Assembly: GCA_040437565.1 (NCBI GenBank)
Contig: JBDOQK010000004.1
Coordinates: forward strand, 682,001-746,000
Length of the DNA: 64,000 nucleotides
Origin: Albugo candida
Taxonomy: Eukaryota > Oomycota > Peronosporomycetes > Albuginales
Direction: 5' to 3'
The translations under genes and the position numbers were made by a program. This document shows, piece by piece, positions 23,333 through 33,938 of this stretch (positions are counted from its first letter, which is position 1; the number at the start of each line of letters is the position of its first letter). The notes below the pieces were generated by a model. That model was not told the DNA's origin. It searched no databases and saw only the letters and a program-made list of their open reading frames with translations.

Positions 23333-26300
23333 TCAGTAGTCTGGCTCTTTGAACGATGTATCGTGTTTCTTTTCTGCTGCTTTGGAAGCCTGCAGTAAAC
23401 GTACTTCATCGAGTTGAAATGGAACTTTACACATTGGGCAGGTGACATATCCATCGCGTTCCATCTCGACGCAAAGTGAGATGAGATGAGATACAATCAA
23501 GTTGAATGCTCTTACCTTTGTCCAGCACACTTTGCAGCAAATGTGACCACACGGTGAGGCAAAGGCTTTGTTCTTGTGATTGTCTAACGCATCCAAACAT
23601 ACTGAGCACTGGGGATTGTGGATACTAGCAACATGATGGTGCTTTGTTCGCTTTGGATGGCTCTCCAGTCGAGAGAAAAAGTCTGCAACTCGCTTGGAGG
23701 GATCATTGCTGCGATTATTTTCCAAAAATGCTATAAATCTCTGTCCGATAGTCTCATTAAGCACCTTTGGAAGCATGTCCAAAAGCTTTTGGTGGCCAGG
23801 ATCACATAACATATCACAAACAGCTCCAAACTCTTTTTCCAGCTGTTCATTCTCTGGCACGAGCTTTTTAATCAGATCGAAAAACTTTTTCGCGCAGCGA
23901 CTCGGTAGAATTTGACGAACTGTGGTGGGAAAAGCCTGAATGTGGGCTTGCTCAACTAATGATATCGAGTTACTCGCATTGTCGATGGAGACTGCAGAGA
24001 TCGGAAGGGTGGAAGTCCGACACTGTCTCTCGGCTGACCAATTTGACTTTACAGGTGCAAACACGCGATCCACAGATGAGGTTGAATCGGTGATAGGACG
24101 AGATGCGGATAGGATAGAAGCAAGCATTTTCGTTTTCTGATTTCCCTTGCAATTTCTCCGTGTTGATTGCTCGCTGGAGAACGAGACTTCGTGATCTTGA
24201 CAATTAGAAGCGAATGAGCTTATGATGTGCAAATATTACGATCCTCACCTTTAGTAGAGTCTTCTGTGTGATGTAGGAGCTGCGGGTTCACGTAAGATTG
24301 TCCATCCTCCGCGCGAGTTTCTATCAATCCCTCTTTCGAATGTATGTGCTTCTTCTCAGGTGATGCCGTAGACTTTGAAGCGGCACTGCTGTCTGAGCCA
24401 CAGCCACGAGCGATGCAGAGTGATTTCGATGATGATACTCGCGCATTTGTGGAATTGTTATTGTATTTGAAAAATTTCATCAAACTGATATGAGCATCTC
24501 CATAAGTTTTGTAGCCATAACAAAAGGGTTGTAGCCACTTTGATAGACACTTTTGCTGCTGGCTCAGACCAAATCGTTCATCACACAGGATGATGGCTCC
24601 ATAATCGTGTCGATGTCGAATGACCCGTCCGATTGCTTGGTTAACTGCACGTGAGGCTTGCTGGATGTACCACTGATTTCCCGTCAATTTCTGTGGTGAT
24701 GCATGCATTGGAGTCAGCACAAAGTCAGAATTTCCTTGTCACTAACCGTCTCATTTTCAGCAACAATGCCTTCGTCTAAGATGCCTTTCTTGAGGATGAT
24801 TTTTGGGTCTTTTGTGGGTGGAAATGGAAGCCCAGTAATCACAACCGCGCGACCTTTTTCATTCGCAAAGTCAATCCCCTCGCTAACCTGCGTCAGGAAC
24901 GACTTGATAAGCGCTTTGAGAGATGCTGATGTGAAGAGCTCTTACTCTTCCTCGACACACAGCAAAGAAAACGGCTCCTTCCTGTTTGACCTTGATACTT
25001 TGGTGATATTCATCGACAATCACATTGAACTCTGTACGATTCCGGGGCTCGACAAATACTTCTTTGAGTTTCATGATCCGATTCCAGATAGTACACGGTT
25101 TCTTTTGCCAGAATGAAATAGAATCCTCCAGAATTGTGTAAGACGGAAAGAATACGAGTATCCCATTTGGCGTCACTCTCACAAAGTTGATTATCGTATT
25201 TCCAAGTTCAGACAAGTATTCCGGAGTCGATCGATTATTATAACAGGAATTGAGCCTTTTTCCAGTAACTCCTTTGCTAAGTACCCCGACCCATGCTTGA
25301 GAGGCATCAATGACGTGTTTGTTTTCAAGTTGAATAGGAAATTTGACGCCAAGTTCACGTATGGTTGTCTCTAATGGAGACAACGTGCCGCTACATACAC
25401 AATCGCAATCTCATGTGATGAAGCGTTCCGAGTGTATCGGGCATTAAGAAAGGCACCTTGTCAAGATGATATTGTAAACATTCTTGGTACGGATGTCCTG
25501 AAAAGTTAGACCAGGATGAAAACACCAATAATTGAACACACGGGTCATTTTTCTTGTCTTGTTTGCAAAAGCATCAAACAATTGCGGTGTGTTTGCTCGT
25601 CTAAGGCATATGGAGCATTACGCTGTTGGTTCGGATGCAATCAAGTCATCTCTACCGTTGTTTGGTTTCTTGAATATGAACGCGATAATGCTTGGAGACC
25701 TATAGCACAATACGGAATGAGGATGCAAGTCTCAAGGAGCTATACATACAATACCGCTTGAGCTTCTTTCTCACTTCTAAAAACTGTATTCAGAAATGTC
25801 ACAAACGTGTCGAGTCTCGAGCTTCGATGCGGGGACTCTTCTCCTTGCCGCTGTGTCAATTCAATGATTTCTTCGATAGTACTGATCACGAGTGGACAAG
25901 TTTTAAATGTCACGTTGAAGCGCTCGAAAAATTCAAAGATATATTCGCCACGCTGGAATTGTTTTGTGTCATTTCTTTTGAGTCAATGAGTAGGTTGAGC
26001 GATGACTCACTTTGGTCAGCCCACCTGACGAAGATAGCGAGAACTCTGCCAAAGCCTTTCCAATTTCTAGTAGTAAAGCCTTGAGCATCTCTGCTGACTG
26101 CACACATTTTAGAATTGAGACATACAAAAGAGCATCTTTACCTCAATATTGATTTGATTTTCTGATGTCAGTAAAATTCGTTTCGTTCCCACAGCGAAAA
26201 TGAACTGCTGAATTTCGGAAACGCAAGCACTTATATCCTCGCACGAAAACGAATAGGAAAACGCATCGCTAGCTACTGATTCCACATTATGAGCTTCATC

Positions 26301-27158
26301 GAATATTAAGATGGCGTTTTCAATCGAAATCCCAAGTGAAGTTCGAGCGATTGGGTCTGTAAGGTAGTTGTACGGTACAAATATGATATTTGCGACTTGA
26401 AGCATGTTACGGCTTGTGTAAAATGGGCAAATCTTCGAAAAAATCACTCAAAACTTTGCAAAGCCGAGAAAAATAATCAAGATTTGCTCTATACCGACTT
26501 CTCTTTCTGATGGCTAACCAATTCTTCAATATCTAAAATCGGAAGTGGTTCGTTTGACGTAATGCGAACAGATCGGTCAAATCCTTGCTTATATTTGCAG
26601 CTACGACAAAACTCTGTGATAAAATATCACTGAAATGAGCGAGACATATGAACCTGTTATTCTTTATTAGACTTCTACACGCGAGATTTTGCTTTGTGCC
26701 GCGTAATGCTGAGACTTTATCGTGCACACAAAAATGCTCCCGGGACCCCAATATTGCAATTTGTGGTTTATAACGCGTTTTTCGAAGTTCATGTATCACT
26801 TGCTGGAGTTGAGAATGCGTTCTAGAAGAATAAATAATTCGCGGGGTCTCTATTTCGTTATTGCGATTAATTTCTGAATGGTGACGGCACCAGGACAAGA
26901 CTGCACACAAAAGGCAAAGTGTCTGGCCATAATAGTATAGGACATGAATGTTGCAGAGATGACAAAATGATCATCCAAGCGTACCTTTCCGGTGCCTGTG
27001 GGGCTTTCTAGAATCGCATTCTGCTTTGTATTTAGCGAATGAATAATCTTTTCCATATATATCAGCTGAGATTCATATGGCTCGAATGGAAAATCCACTG
27101 AGAGATCGCATATTTTGATCTCTTTCCATTTCAATGCTTTATCAGCGATTTTGCGCAT
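23333..27158 (-). CDS. RTEL1: RTEL1-type iron-sulfur DNA helicase with C-terminal RING
   Basis: A multi-exon gene of about 1,090 residues with roughly eleven introns of 45-70 nt. Seen in order: a Q-motif region [17 protein letters not shown]; Walker [21 protein letters not shown]; an iron-sulfur cysteine cluster (FCVHD, LACR, RSCKY, CPFY); DEAH box [55 protein letters not shown]; and [16 protein letters not shown] (motif VI). The last exons encode a harmonin-N-like helical module ([12 protein letters not shown] onward) and a RING C-x2-C...C-x-H-x2-C-x2-C...C-x2-C ([20 protein letters not shown]). RTEL1 dismantles T-loops, D-loops and G-quadruplexes; animal forms also end in harmonin-like and RING domains. 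The join of the RING exons to the helicase is my inference from a frame-preserving intron at about 24190-24245. Confidence 0.88.
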
Positions 27159-27224
27159 TATCCATCCGTTATCACTAATTCGATGTACAGGAACCTCAAT
27201 TGCGTGATTTATTAGGATGCCAAA
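27159..27224. promoter_or_regulatory. 66-bp bidirectional promoter between RTEL1 and the LYR/TPR gene
   Basis: The two start codons face away from each other only 66 bp apart, so promoters and 5' leaders must overlap. The sequence is AT-rich (CGTTATCACTAATTCG, GATTTATTAGG) with no clear TATA box. Confidence 0.6.
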
Positions 27225-28189
27225 ATGCCAGGGTCGAAAGTGGTTTTGGTGCTCTTCCGAAGCTTGTTACGCAACGCAAAAATATTGGATCGATTTCGTG
27301 CTTTTAAGGTAATAGGGAAGCATCGTAAGGCATTGGGTATCTATTCATTCCGTTATCACAGGCAACACTACCACACCAAATTGTTTGGGGGCCAAAAGAG
27401 CACCGCAAATCACGCGACATCTATGGCCAGGATATCTCTTGTGTTGGACTGATACAAAGCGAGTTTCGCATTTCTAGTACTATGCAATATCTTGATCATG
27501 GGATAAATCAATGTATACTGATCAACAGAGCAATCTCTGAGCGTGTACATTTACTACATGGCCAAGACAATCGAGTTCTCTGTCTTAAAGCATCTTTCGA
27601 GCACGTTTCATTTACAGAAGCTTACGATCGTCTTCGAACACGGAATCGAGATGCGAGAAAAATTATACGATTGGATCAAGCGATTGAATTGCTTACAAGT
27701 GCATCGGAATTGTTAGCAAACCAGACTTTGGAAGAAAGACAGCGATCTCGCTTGGCAAAGTCGTACTACATTCAGGCGAATCATTTGTATGAAACAGCGG
27801 ATGCTCATGCATACTTAGGCTGGATGCACTACTTGAATAATGAATCTGATCTGGCTGAAGCGCATTGTTTACGTGCAATAGAGCTTGATCCTGACTTTGG
27901 AAACTCTTACAACGATCTGGGGCTTATTCGATTGCATCAGGGTCAAGAGACTGCAGCCATTGATCTTTTTGAAAAAGCCAAACAATCGCCAAGATACGCG
28001 CTTCGTCACTTTCCAAATTTGAATCTAGCGGCTCTATACCTTCGACACAATCGTGTTAAATTAGCCTTACATGAGTACATTTGTGCCTTACATTGGATGG
28101 GGCCTGTTGAGGGAAGGACAATACGGAAAATCATATCTGATATGAGCGCTGTTCTTGTAAACAGGAATGTCATCATCGGGGATCGATAG
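27225..28189 (+). CDS. LYR-like N-terminus fused to tetratricopeptide repeats
   Basis: Two exons, 27225-27308 and 27362-28189 (53-nt intron, phase 0), give 303 residues. Residues 1-85 resemble an LYR-motif fold: [21 protein letters not shown], later [20 protein letters not shown], matching the L(Y/F)R plus downstream FR pattern. Residues 115-290 are TPR-like helices with the typical alternation ([20 protein letters not shown], then [16 protein letters not shown]). LYR proteins normally bind acyl-ACP and guide iron-sulfur or respiratory-complex assembly in mitochondria; TPRs bind partner proteins. The TPR call is firm and the LYR call is moderate. No targeting peptide is obvious. It is divergent with RTEL1 across 66 bp. 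Confidence 0.7.
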
Positions 28190-28477
28190 TTTAGCTCCAG
28201 GAAAATGGAATCCATCAAAATTTTGATCATCGGATATGATGATCAGATTCTACTACTTTGCTTTTAGCGATTCACTTGTTCTTACGTATGAAACTGACAT
28301 TTCGATGACAAGCTCCTGCTTGACCCTCATCTATATCCGCATACATAAAACGTGTAGTCTCGTAGTCAACATAAGACTCTTGCTTTTGCTTGCGCGGTAA
28401 AGTCAGCTGAGAGTAATTAAGTGGTTTCGAGGAAGATCAAACGATAAAAGGTCGTTTTGAGCGTGCAGCAATTCGGG
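28190..28477. other. Intergenic spacer
   Basis: The 3' region of the TPR gene and presumed promoter of the zinc-finger gene. No other feature is seen. Confidence 0.5.
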
Positions 28478-29767
28478 ATGGGTCCGTCGGACACTTTGGG
28501 TATGCATTATAACTCTGACATCATTTTGAGCAGACGTTAGAGATTTGAAGGCTGGGCCACTAACTCGAGTGTGCCATGTTTGCGGTCGGCAATACGGTCT
28601 CTCATCATTCGACATACATCTCAAGCAATGCAAAAAGTTGTGGATCGCCCAGGTGCATAGTAATGTTTATGGTGGTAACGTTTTATCTTATACGAATTTT
28701 ATAGGAGGAACTCAAGCCAAGGGGAGAACGAAAACCGCTTCCAAAGACACCTNNNNNNNNNNNNNNNNNNNNNNNNNNNNNNNNNNNNNNNNNNNNNNNN
28801 NNNNNNNNNNNNNNNNNNNNNNNNNNNNNNNNNNNNNNNNNNNNNNNNNNNNATGCATTATAACTCTGACATCATTTTGAGCAGACGTTAGAGATTTGAA
28901 GGCTGGGCCACTAACTCGAGTGTGCCATGTTTGCGGTCGGCAATACGGTCTCTCATCATTCGACATACATCTCAAGCAATGCAAAAAGTTGTGGATCGCC
29001 CAGGTGCATAGTAATGTTTATGGTGGTAACGTTTTATCTTATACGAATTTTATAGGAGGAACTCAAGCCAAGGGGAGAACGAAAACCGCTTCCAAAGACA
29101 CCTCCAAAAGCAGGTGGCGCTAGGGAGTTAGAGTCAGATCCTTCTGGTTCCAAACCAATGACAAGGGATGAAGTCGAAGCAATGAACAAAGCTGCGTCAG
29201 AAGCGTATAATGTGCATGGTATGGAAAAGTGCGAGAATTGTGGTCGCACTTTTGCAGAAGGACGACTGGCGATACACAGTAAAAGTTGCCGACCTGGAAA
29301 TGTTGCAAAGAAAATTGATGACGGGGCTCAACCGCGAAACAAGGCCGAAGTTGTTGATTACGGTCGGGTCAAGACACTCGGCAACAAGACTGAAGCAACA
29401 AAAGATCCTCCAAAACCTTTGCTTGTGCGTTATCTGCATATAATTTATGGTATATTGTAATCTTTCTTTTTCCTAGAAATCACCTCCAACGACTCGTCCA
29501 TCAACTCCTAGTAGCCCACCATCCAAAGATAATCGGAATGCGGTTAAACCGCTATCCGGGAATCTTGCCAGTAATCGAAAGCAAACACCGACTCAAATAC
29601 AGCTATCCATGCAATCGTCACTTGCAATAGACTCAACGGAATCCGACGCAGGGTTGCTGAATCTTATTCATTCAAATCTCGATAAATGGGAAGCTACTAC
29701 CTTGAACACGCTGCAAGAAATCAGAGCACTGAAGCAAATTATCTCATCTAAAGGGAACGCGCAATAA
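28478..29767 (+). CDS. ZC2HC-type zinc-finger protein, interrupted by an assembly gap
   Basis: Proposed exons: 28478-28499, 28534 onward (repeated as 28885-29003 after the gap), 29056-29424 and 29477-29767. Collapsing the duplicate gives 266 residues in one frame. Two C2HC fingers are seen: CHVCGRQYGLSSFDIHLKQC and CENCGRTFAEGRLAIHSKSC, with C-x2-C-x12-H-x3/4-C spacing. Between them is a Pro/Lys-rich linker, and a disordered Ser/Pro-rich tail ends in a helix. Paired fingers of this type define the ZC2HC1/ZNF474 family, whose animal members are often linked to cilia or sperm; the molecular role is poorly known. The start rests on a 34-nt intron (28500-28533), unusually short for this genome, so exon 1 is tentative. 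Confidence 0.7.
28753..28852. other. Assembly gap, 100 N, inside the ZC2HC gene
   Basis: Bases 28502-28752 recur exactly as 28853-29103 (251 bp), so the gap splits one gene into a false partial duplicate. Confidence 0.95.
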
Positions 29768-29831
29768 TGCTTCTTTCGGTAAATATAGCAATTGAGATAG
29801 TACATATAGCCAAGTCTTGAGCGTTGCATAC

Positions 29832-30228
29832 CTACAAGCGCGTGAGATTTGTGGGACTTGTGCTCATCAGAAAAGGTACCCGGACTATAATCATGCTGCT
29901 TATCTGCAGCTCGGAGAAATTGCTTAAACCTTGCGTCTCAAATAAAAAGCTGTTGATTGAATCAACAGCCTCGATATTGCTCTCATACGGGATCCATGAA
30001 TAAACACCCGGCATTTCACACATCGAGTATCTGTTGCATTTATACTTTTTCAAAATTTCATCGCTACGAATTGCATCTGTGCACAATGTGTACGTGGCCA
30101 AGCACGCATAGCTCGAGTTGGAAGCAAACCGCTAAATGCAAGATTGTTCTTCCAGAATACCAATAGCGAATCACCGTCTAGGATTTGACCCGTACTGAAG
30201 TGTGAAGCGTGCAATGATGTAATGTCAT
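29832..30228 (-). CDS. Small hypothetical protein, two exons (tentative)
   Basis: Exons 30228-30196 and 30131-29832 would join in phase 0 across a 62-nt GTACGG..TTTAG intron to give a 110-residue protein starting MTLHHCTLHTSRFASNS. It contains KKYKCNRYSMCEMPG and then SWIPYESNIEAVDS. I do not recognise it. Support is limited to an open frame, a good acceptor exactly after an in-frame stop, and composition that looks protein-like. It lies between the ZC2HC gene and ceramide synthase, in a slot of the usual spacing for this genome. Confidence 0.35.
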
Positions 30229-30351
30229 CGTGGACTTTTCTTCTACAAAAACAACTTTTCGCACAGGAACCGGTTAGTGACAGTTTTTTCTTTATGAAAT
30301 CATAGTAAAAATATCGAAGGATCGCTCCAAGAAAATCAGATTCAGATACAA

Positions 30352-31697
30352 ATGCCGTGCCTTCTTAACCAATGCGACATATTTCAGGAAGCGACACGCC
30401 TGATAGCTGCAATAGCCGGTGTGTACGCCTACCACTTCCTATGGGATACGATTGTGTTCAAACCGTTTGTACGCCATATGAATCGTTTACAATATGTGCA
30501 AAATAAGAATGTCGACAAATTACGCGAATCGTTATGGAAAAATGCTGCAGTTGGTACATTTTTCCTCCTGGGCTATCATGTTGGTGCGAGTGAAAACTGG
30601 TGGATGAATCGGAACGCGTATTTTAGTGACTGGCCTTATCATACACCCGAGAACCTTCGATGGTACTACAGAATTTATTTTGGTTACTGGCTGCAAAGTA
30701 TCGACTTTCTTCTCAACCTCACGAATCATCACTATAGTGTCAAGCGTAGAGACAATGCAGAAATGATCGTTCATCATGTGACCACTATAACACTGATGAT
30801 GTCCTCGTACGCATTCGATTTCACCCGAATTGGCCTTTGTGCACTTATCATACACGACGTGAACGACCNNNNNNNNNNNNNNNNNNNNNNNNNNNNNNNN
30901 NNNNNNNNNNNNNNNNNNNNNNNNNNNNNNNNNNNNNNNNNNNNNNNNNNNNNNNNNNNNNNNNNNNNTATTTTGGTTACTGGCTGCAAAGTATCGACTT
31001 TCTTCTCAACCTCACGAATCATCACTATAGTGTCAAGCGTAGAGACAATGCAGAAATGATCGTTCATCATGTGACCACTATAACACTGATGATGTCCTCG
31101 TACGCATTCGATTTCACCCGAATTGGCCTTTGTGCACTTATCATACACGACGTGAACGACCTTCTTCTTGAAAGTGGTACGTATTTCACATCACTATTTA
31201 TGTTTCATAACTGACCTTCATCCAATGAGCCAGCAAAAATGCTCGTGTATATGAGCTACGTCAACCTGGCAAATGTTGTGTTCGCTGTCTTTGCTATCGG
31301 TTGGTATGGGCTACGACTTGGTGTATATCCTTACTATATCATAAGCCCGGCGTATTCAAACATGTATGATGCCGTCATGAATTCTCCAGCAGGGGGAACA
31401 GCACGGTACTGGGTTTGGTTTGGTAATGTAGCCCTTTTAGCAATCGTATTGGTTTTAAATATATACTGGGCAACCCTTATTACCAAAATGGTATTTGCAG
31501 GGCTCGGTTCAAAGAGGCTCCATAAAGATATCCGCAGCGATTCTGAAGAGGAAAATGTCGAAATGCGGGAAAAGTCTTCATCAGCCGCAGAAGGCGTGGA
31601 TCCAGCGACCGAACTGCTGGCGGAAGTAAGGAATGCCAAGTTGGCAGAGTCGACTTACAAAAGACGCTTGGATAAGAATGCGCGCATCGAAGAATAG
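30352..31697 (+). CDS. Ceramide synthase (LAG1/TLC family), interrupted by an assembly gap
   Basis: Collapsing the 193-bp duplicate around the gap gives two exons (to 31176, and 31234-31697) and 331 residues. The TLC/Lag1 motif is clear: MIVHHVTTITLMMSSYAFD with the catalytic His-His, then ALIIHDVNDLLLES-AKMLVYMSY, where H-D-x3-D completes the active site. At least five hydrophobic segments are visible. The C-terminus is cytosolic-looking, acidic then Lys/Arg-rich, without an obvious KKXX signal. The enzyme N-acylates sphingoid bases with fatty acyl-CoA in the ER membrane. No Hox-like domain is present, as in fungal and plant forms. The N-terminus could include another upstream exon, because TTTCAG occurs 36 bases into the frame. 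Confidence 0.87.
30869..30968. other. Assembly gap, 100 N, inside the ceramide synthase gene
   Basis: Bases 30676-30868 recur exactly as 30969-31161 (193 bp). The reading frame closes perfectly if one copy and the Ns are removed. Confidence 0.96.
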
Positions 31698-32189
31698 TGT
31701 GCTAAGTGAGTTGAGATGTTAACACCTTAAGACTTTGCAGTATCTTTATGATAATACATCTTATTTCTACACACGGAGTATGATCAAGTCTGTTCCTAAG
31801 AGTTACTTGGCCAAATAGCCCCATGATTATAACAGAACGCATCTACTTATATAGAAATGTCATTGATTGATGTGCTTTTTTTTGGTAGACCGTCTTCCGA
31901 GCGAGCTTTAACTTCGTCAAAAGCTTGTATAATTGTGTCTTTAAAGGTTATTGTATGCTCAATAGATTTACTTATGAATCAAACAGGACCCACTACTTTC
32001 TGATACAGCGATACCGACTATTCTGCTCTATAAATGCGCTAATGAAATGCTCCGTAGCTTTTGTCTACCAGATTTAGGCTCAGTATTAAGACAATCCACT
32101 CACAGTGGTAGAACGATGTTTACTAATGCAGTATTACGATATTGCTCAATGTTCAACATAAAGGATACGCGTGCAGATATAAGGTCGTA
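31698..32189. other. Convergent 3' spacer, no gene seen
   Basis: AT-rich region between the ends of ceramide synthase and the secreted-protein gene. No long frame, repeat or RNA-like structure was noticed. Confidence 0.5.
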
Positions 32190-32672
32190 CTAGCAGTAGA
32201 AAAAATCGCCGAGCGCTTGTCCGTAGCCACATTTAGTTGAGTACACTTGTGGGCCAAAATGACGCCAGTACCAAAGCGGGTACCGATATCCATAAAGATA
32301 GCCAAAGCGAGGATGGTTATAGCGGAAGCGAATACGATATGCTGGCACAAATCCTTGGTGTTGTGACACACTTCCATCGTTGTTTTGGATTTCCCGGGGA
32401 AGTCTGAGAGCGTCTCTGTCATTCAAAAGCAACACAATCCCAGCTGGCACTTGCTCGGCAAACTCCTCTTCTTTGATGACATCGTTTCTCCGAATAGCCA
32501 AGTTATTACCGATCAGTGTGATATTGTTGTGCTGTAAAACTTTGTTCTTGACGGTTACTGAGGACGAATTTTTCAAGATTGTTGTTCCTGCCACATTGAC
32601 ATCGCCCTTTAAACAATCTGCCAGACCGAGTGCGAGAGAGAATATGATTGAGAGAGAAAAAAATATCTTCAT
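32190..32672 (-). CDS. Small secreted protein, aromatic-rich C-terminus
   Basis: A 160-residue protein. I chose the ATG at 32672 because it places a textbook signal peptide first: MKIFFSLSIIFSLALGLADC. An upstream in-frame ATG at 32777 would bury it. The mature part has a hydrophilic middle (NDVIKEEEFAEQVP) and a Tyr/Arg/Trp-rich end (RFRYNHPRFGYLYGYRYPLW) with a final Cys. No RXLR, CHXC or Crinkler motif is present at the expected place. It lies at the edge of a gene-poor region, so a secreted host-interaction or wall protein is possible, but there is no family match I can name. Confidence 0.65.
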   Translation of the reverse strand: MKIFFSLSIIFSLALGLADCLKGDVNVAGTTILKNSSSVTVKNKVLQHNNITLIGNNLAIRRNDVIKEEEFAEQVPAGIVLLLNDRDALRLPREIQNNDGSVSQHQGFVPAYRIRFRYNHPRFGYLYGYRYPLWYWRHFGPQVYSTKCGYGQALGDFFYC

Positions 32673-33395
32673 GGCTGCTAGTACTTCTTGTTGTCCTCTA
32701 CCCAAAACCGAAAGTGAGAATAATTGCTGGTAGTACACATTGATCCACCGGACTTTTCTGACATTTGAAATTTCCATTCAATTCTTGAGATCATTCCTAG
32801 AATATGATTGAATGATTCTGGGTCAGTATCCGAGTGGGTATGGGTATATATCGACTGACAGGATAATGCGAGAGCCACAACAGTAAAATCGATGTACAAT
32901 TTTACTACTCGTCCTTACTCGCAATATCACTGAGCCAATGTTTTAGTTGAAGCACAAAAATGGCTGCTAGNNNNNNNNNNNNNNNNNNNNNNNNNNNNNN
33001 NNNNNNNNNNNNNNNNNNNNNNNNNNNNNNNNNNNNNNNNNNNNNNNNNNNNNNNNNNNNNNNNNNNNNNAAAAAAAATATCTTCATGGCTGCTAGTACT
33101 TCTTGTTGTCCTCTAGCCAAAACCGAAAGTGAGAATAATTGCTGGTAGTACACATTGATCCACCGGACTTTTCTGACATTTGACATTTCCATTCAATTCT
33201 TGAGATCATTCCTAGAATATGATTGAATGATTCTGGGTCAGTTTCTGAGTGTAAGAGCATCCGTATGGGTATACATCGACTGACAGGATGATGCGAGAGC
33301 CACAACGGTAAAATCGATGTACAATTTTACTACTCGTCCTTACTCGTAGTATCACTGAGCCAATGTTTTAGTTGAAGCACAAAAATGGCTGCTAG
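32657..33395. repeat. Diverged direct copies flanking an N gap (secreted-gene 5' region)
   Basis: 32657-32970 and 33071-33395 align over about 315 bp, with several substitutions and a net 11-bp insertion near 33250, on either side of 100 N (32971-33070). Both contain the secreted gene's start and upstream region. Unlike the other gap duplicates this pair is not identical, so it may be two alleles or two paralogues. Confidence 0.8.
32971..33070. other. Assembly gap, 100 N
   Basis: Exactly 100 N between two similar but non-identical flanks. Confidence 0.97.
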
Positions 33396-33540
33396 CTATG
33401 TTGAATTTTATATGCAAACGTATACTGAGCGAGAAAGATTCCCTCAGGCATCAGGAAAGCTCGATGTTCTGCTGCGTAAACACATGTGACAGTCAATCAC
33501 TACTCAGAGCTTTCTTTGCTATACTTTGAGCAGCAACATC

Positions 33541-33938
33541 AAAAAGGCCTGGTTTACAATCTCGACTTACAAGTGTAAGCCAAGAAACATCCGCCTCGTT
33601 TTTTCACTAGAATACTGAACTACCACTAAGGGCTTATTCAAACCGCACCTGAATTGAGGTGTTGTGGGGGGCTAGCAATGTAAAAAAANNNNNNNNNNNN
33701 NNNNNNNNNNNNNNNNNNNNNNNNNNNNNNNNNNNNNNNNNNNNNNNNNNNNNNNNNNNNNNNNNNNNNNNNNNNNNNNNNNNNNNNNAAAAAGGCCTGG
33801 TTTACAATCTCGACTTACAAGTGTAAGCCAAGAAACATCCGCCTCGTTTTTTCATTAGAATACTGAACTACCACTAAGGGCTTTTTCAAACGACACCTGA
33901 ATTGAGGTGTTGTGGGGGGCTAGCAATGTAAAAAAAAA
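33541..33938. repeat. Second pair of diverged copies flanking an N gap
   Basis: 33541-33688 and 33789-33938 align over about 148 bp with a few substitutions (for example CACTAGAATA versus CATTAGAATA) around the 100-N run at 33689-33788. Both end in a poly-A run after GGGGGGCTAGCAATGT. Confidence 0.8.
33689..33788. other. Assembly gap, 100 N
   Basis: Exactly 100 N with near-identical flanks. Confidence 0.97.

Noticed and set aside
32190-32672. RXLR-type effector label for the secreted protein
   Set aside because: No RxLR motif follows the signal peptide; the KEEEF stretch alone is not an EER motif in the right context.
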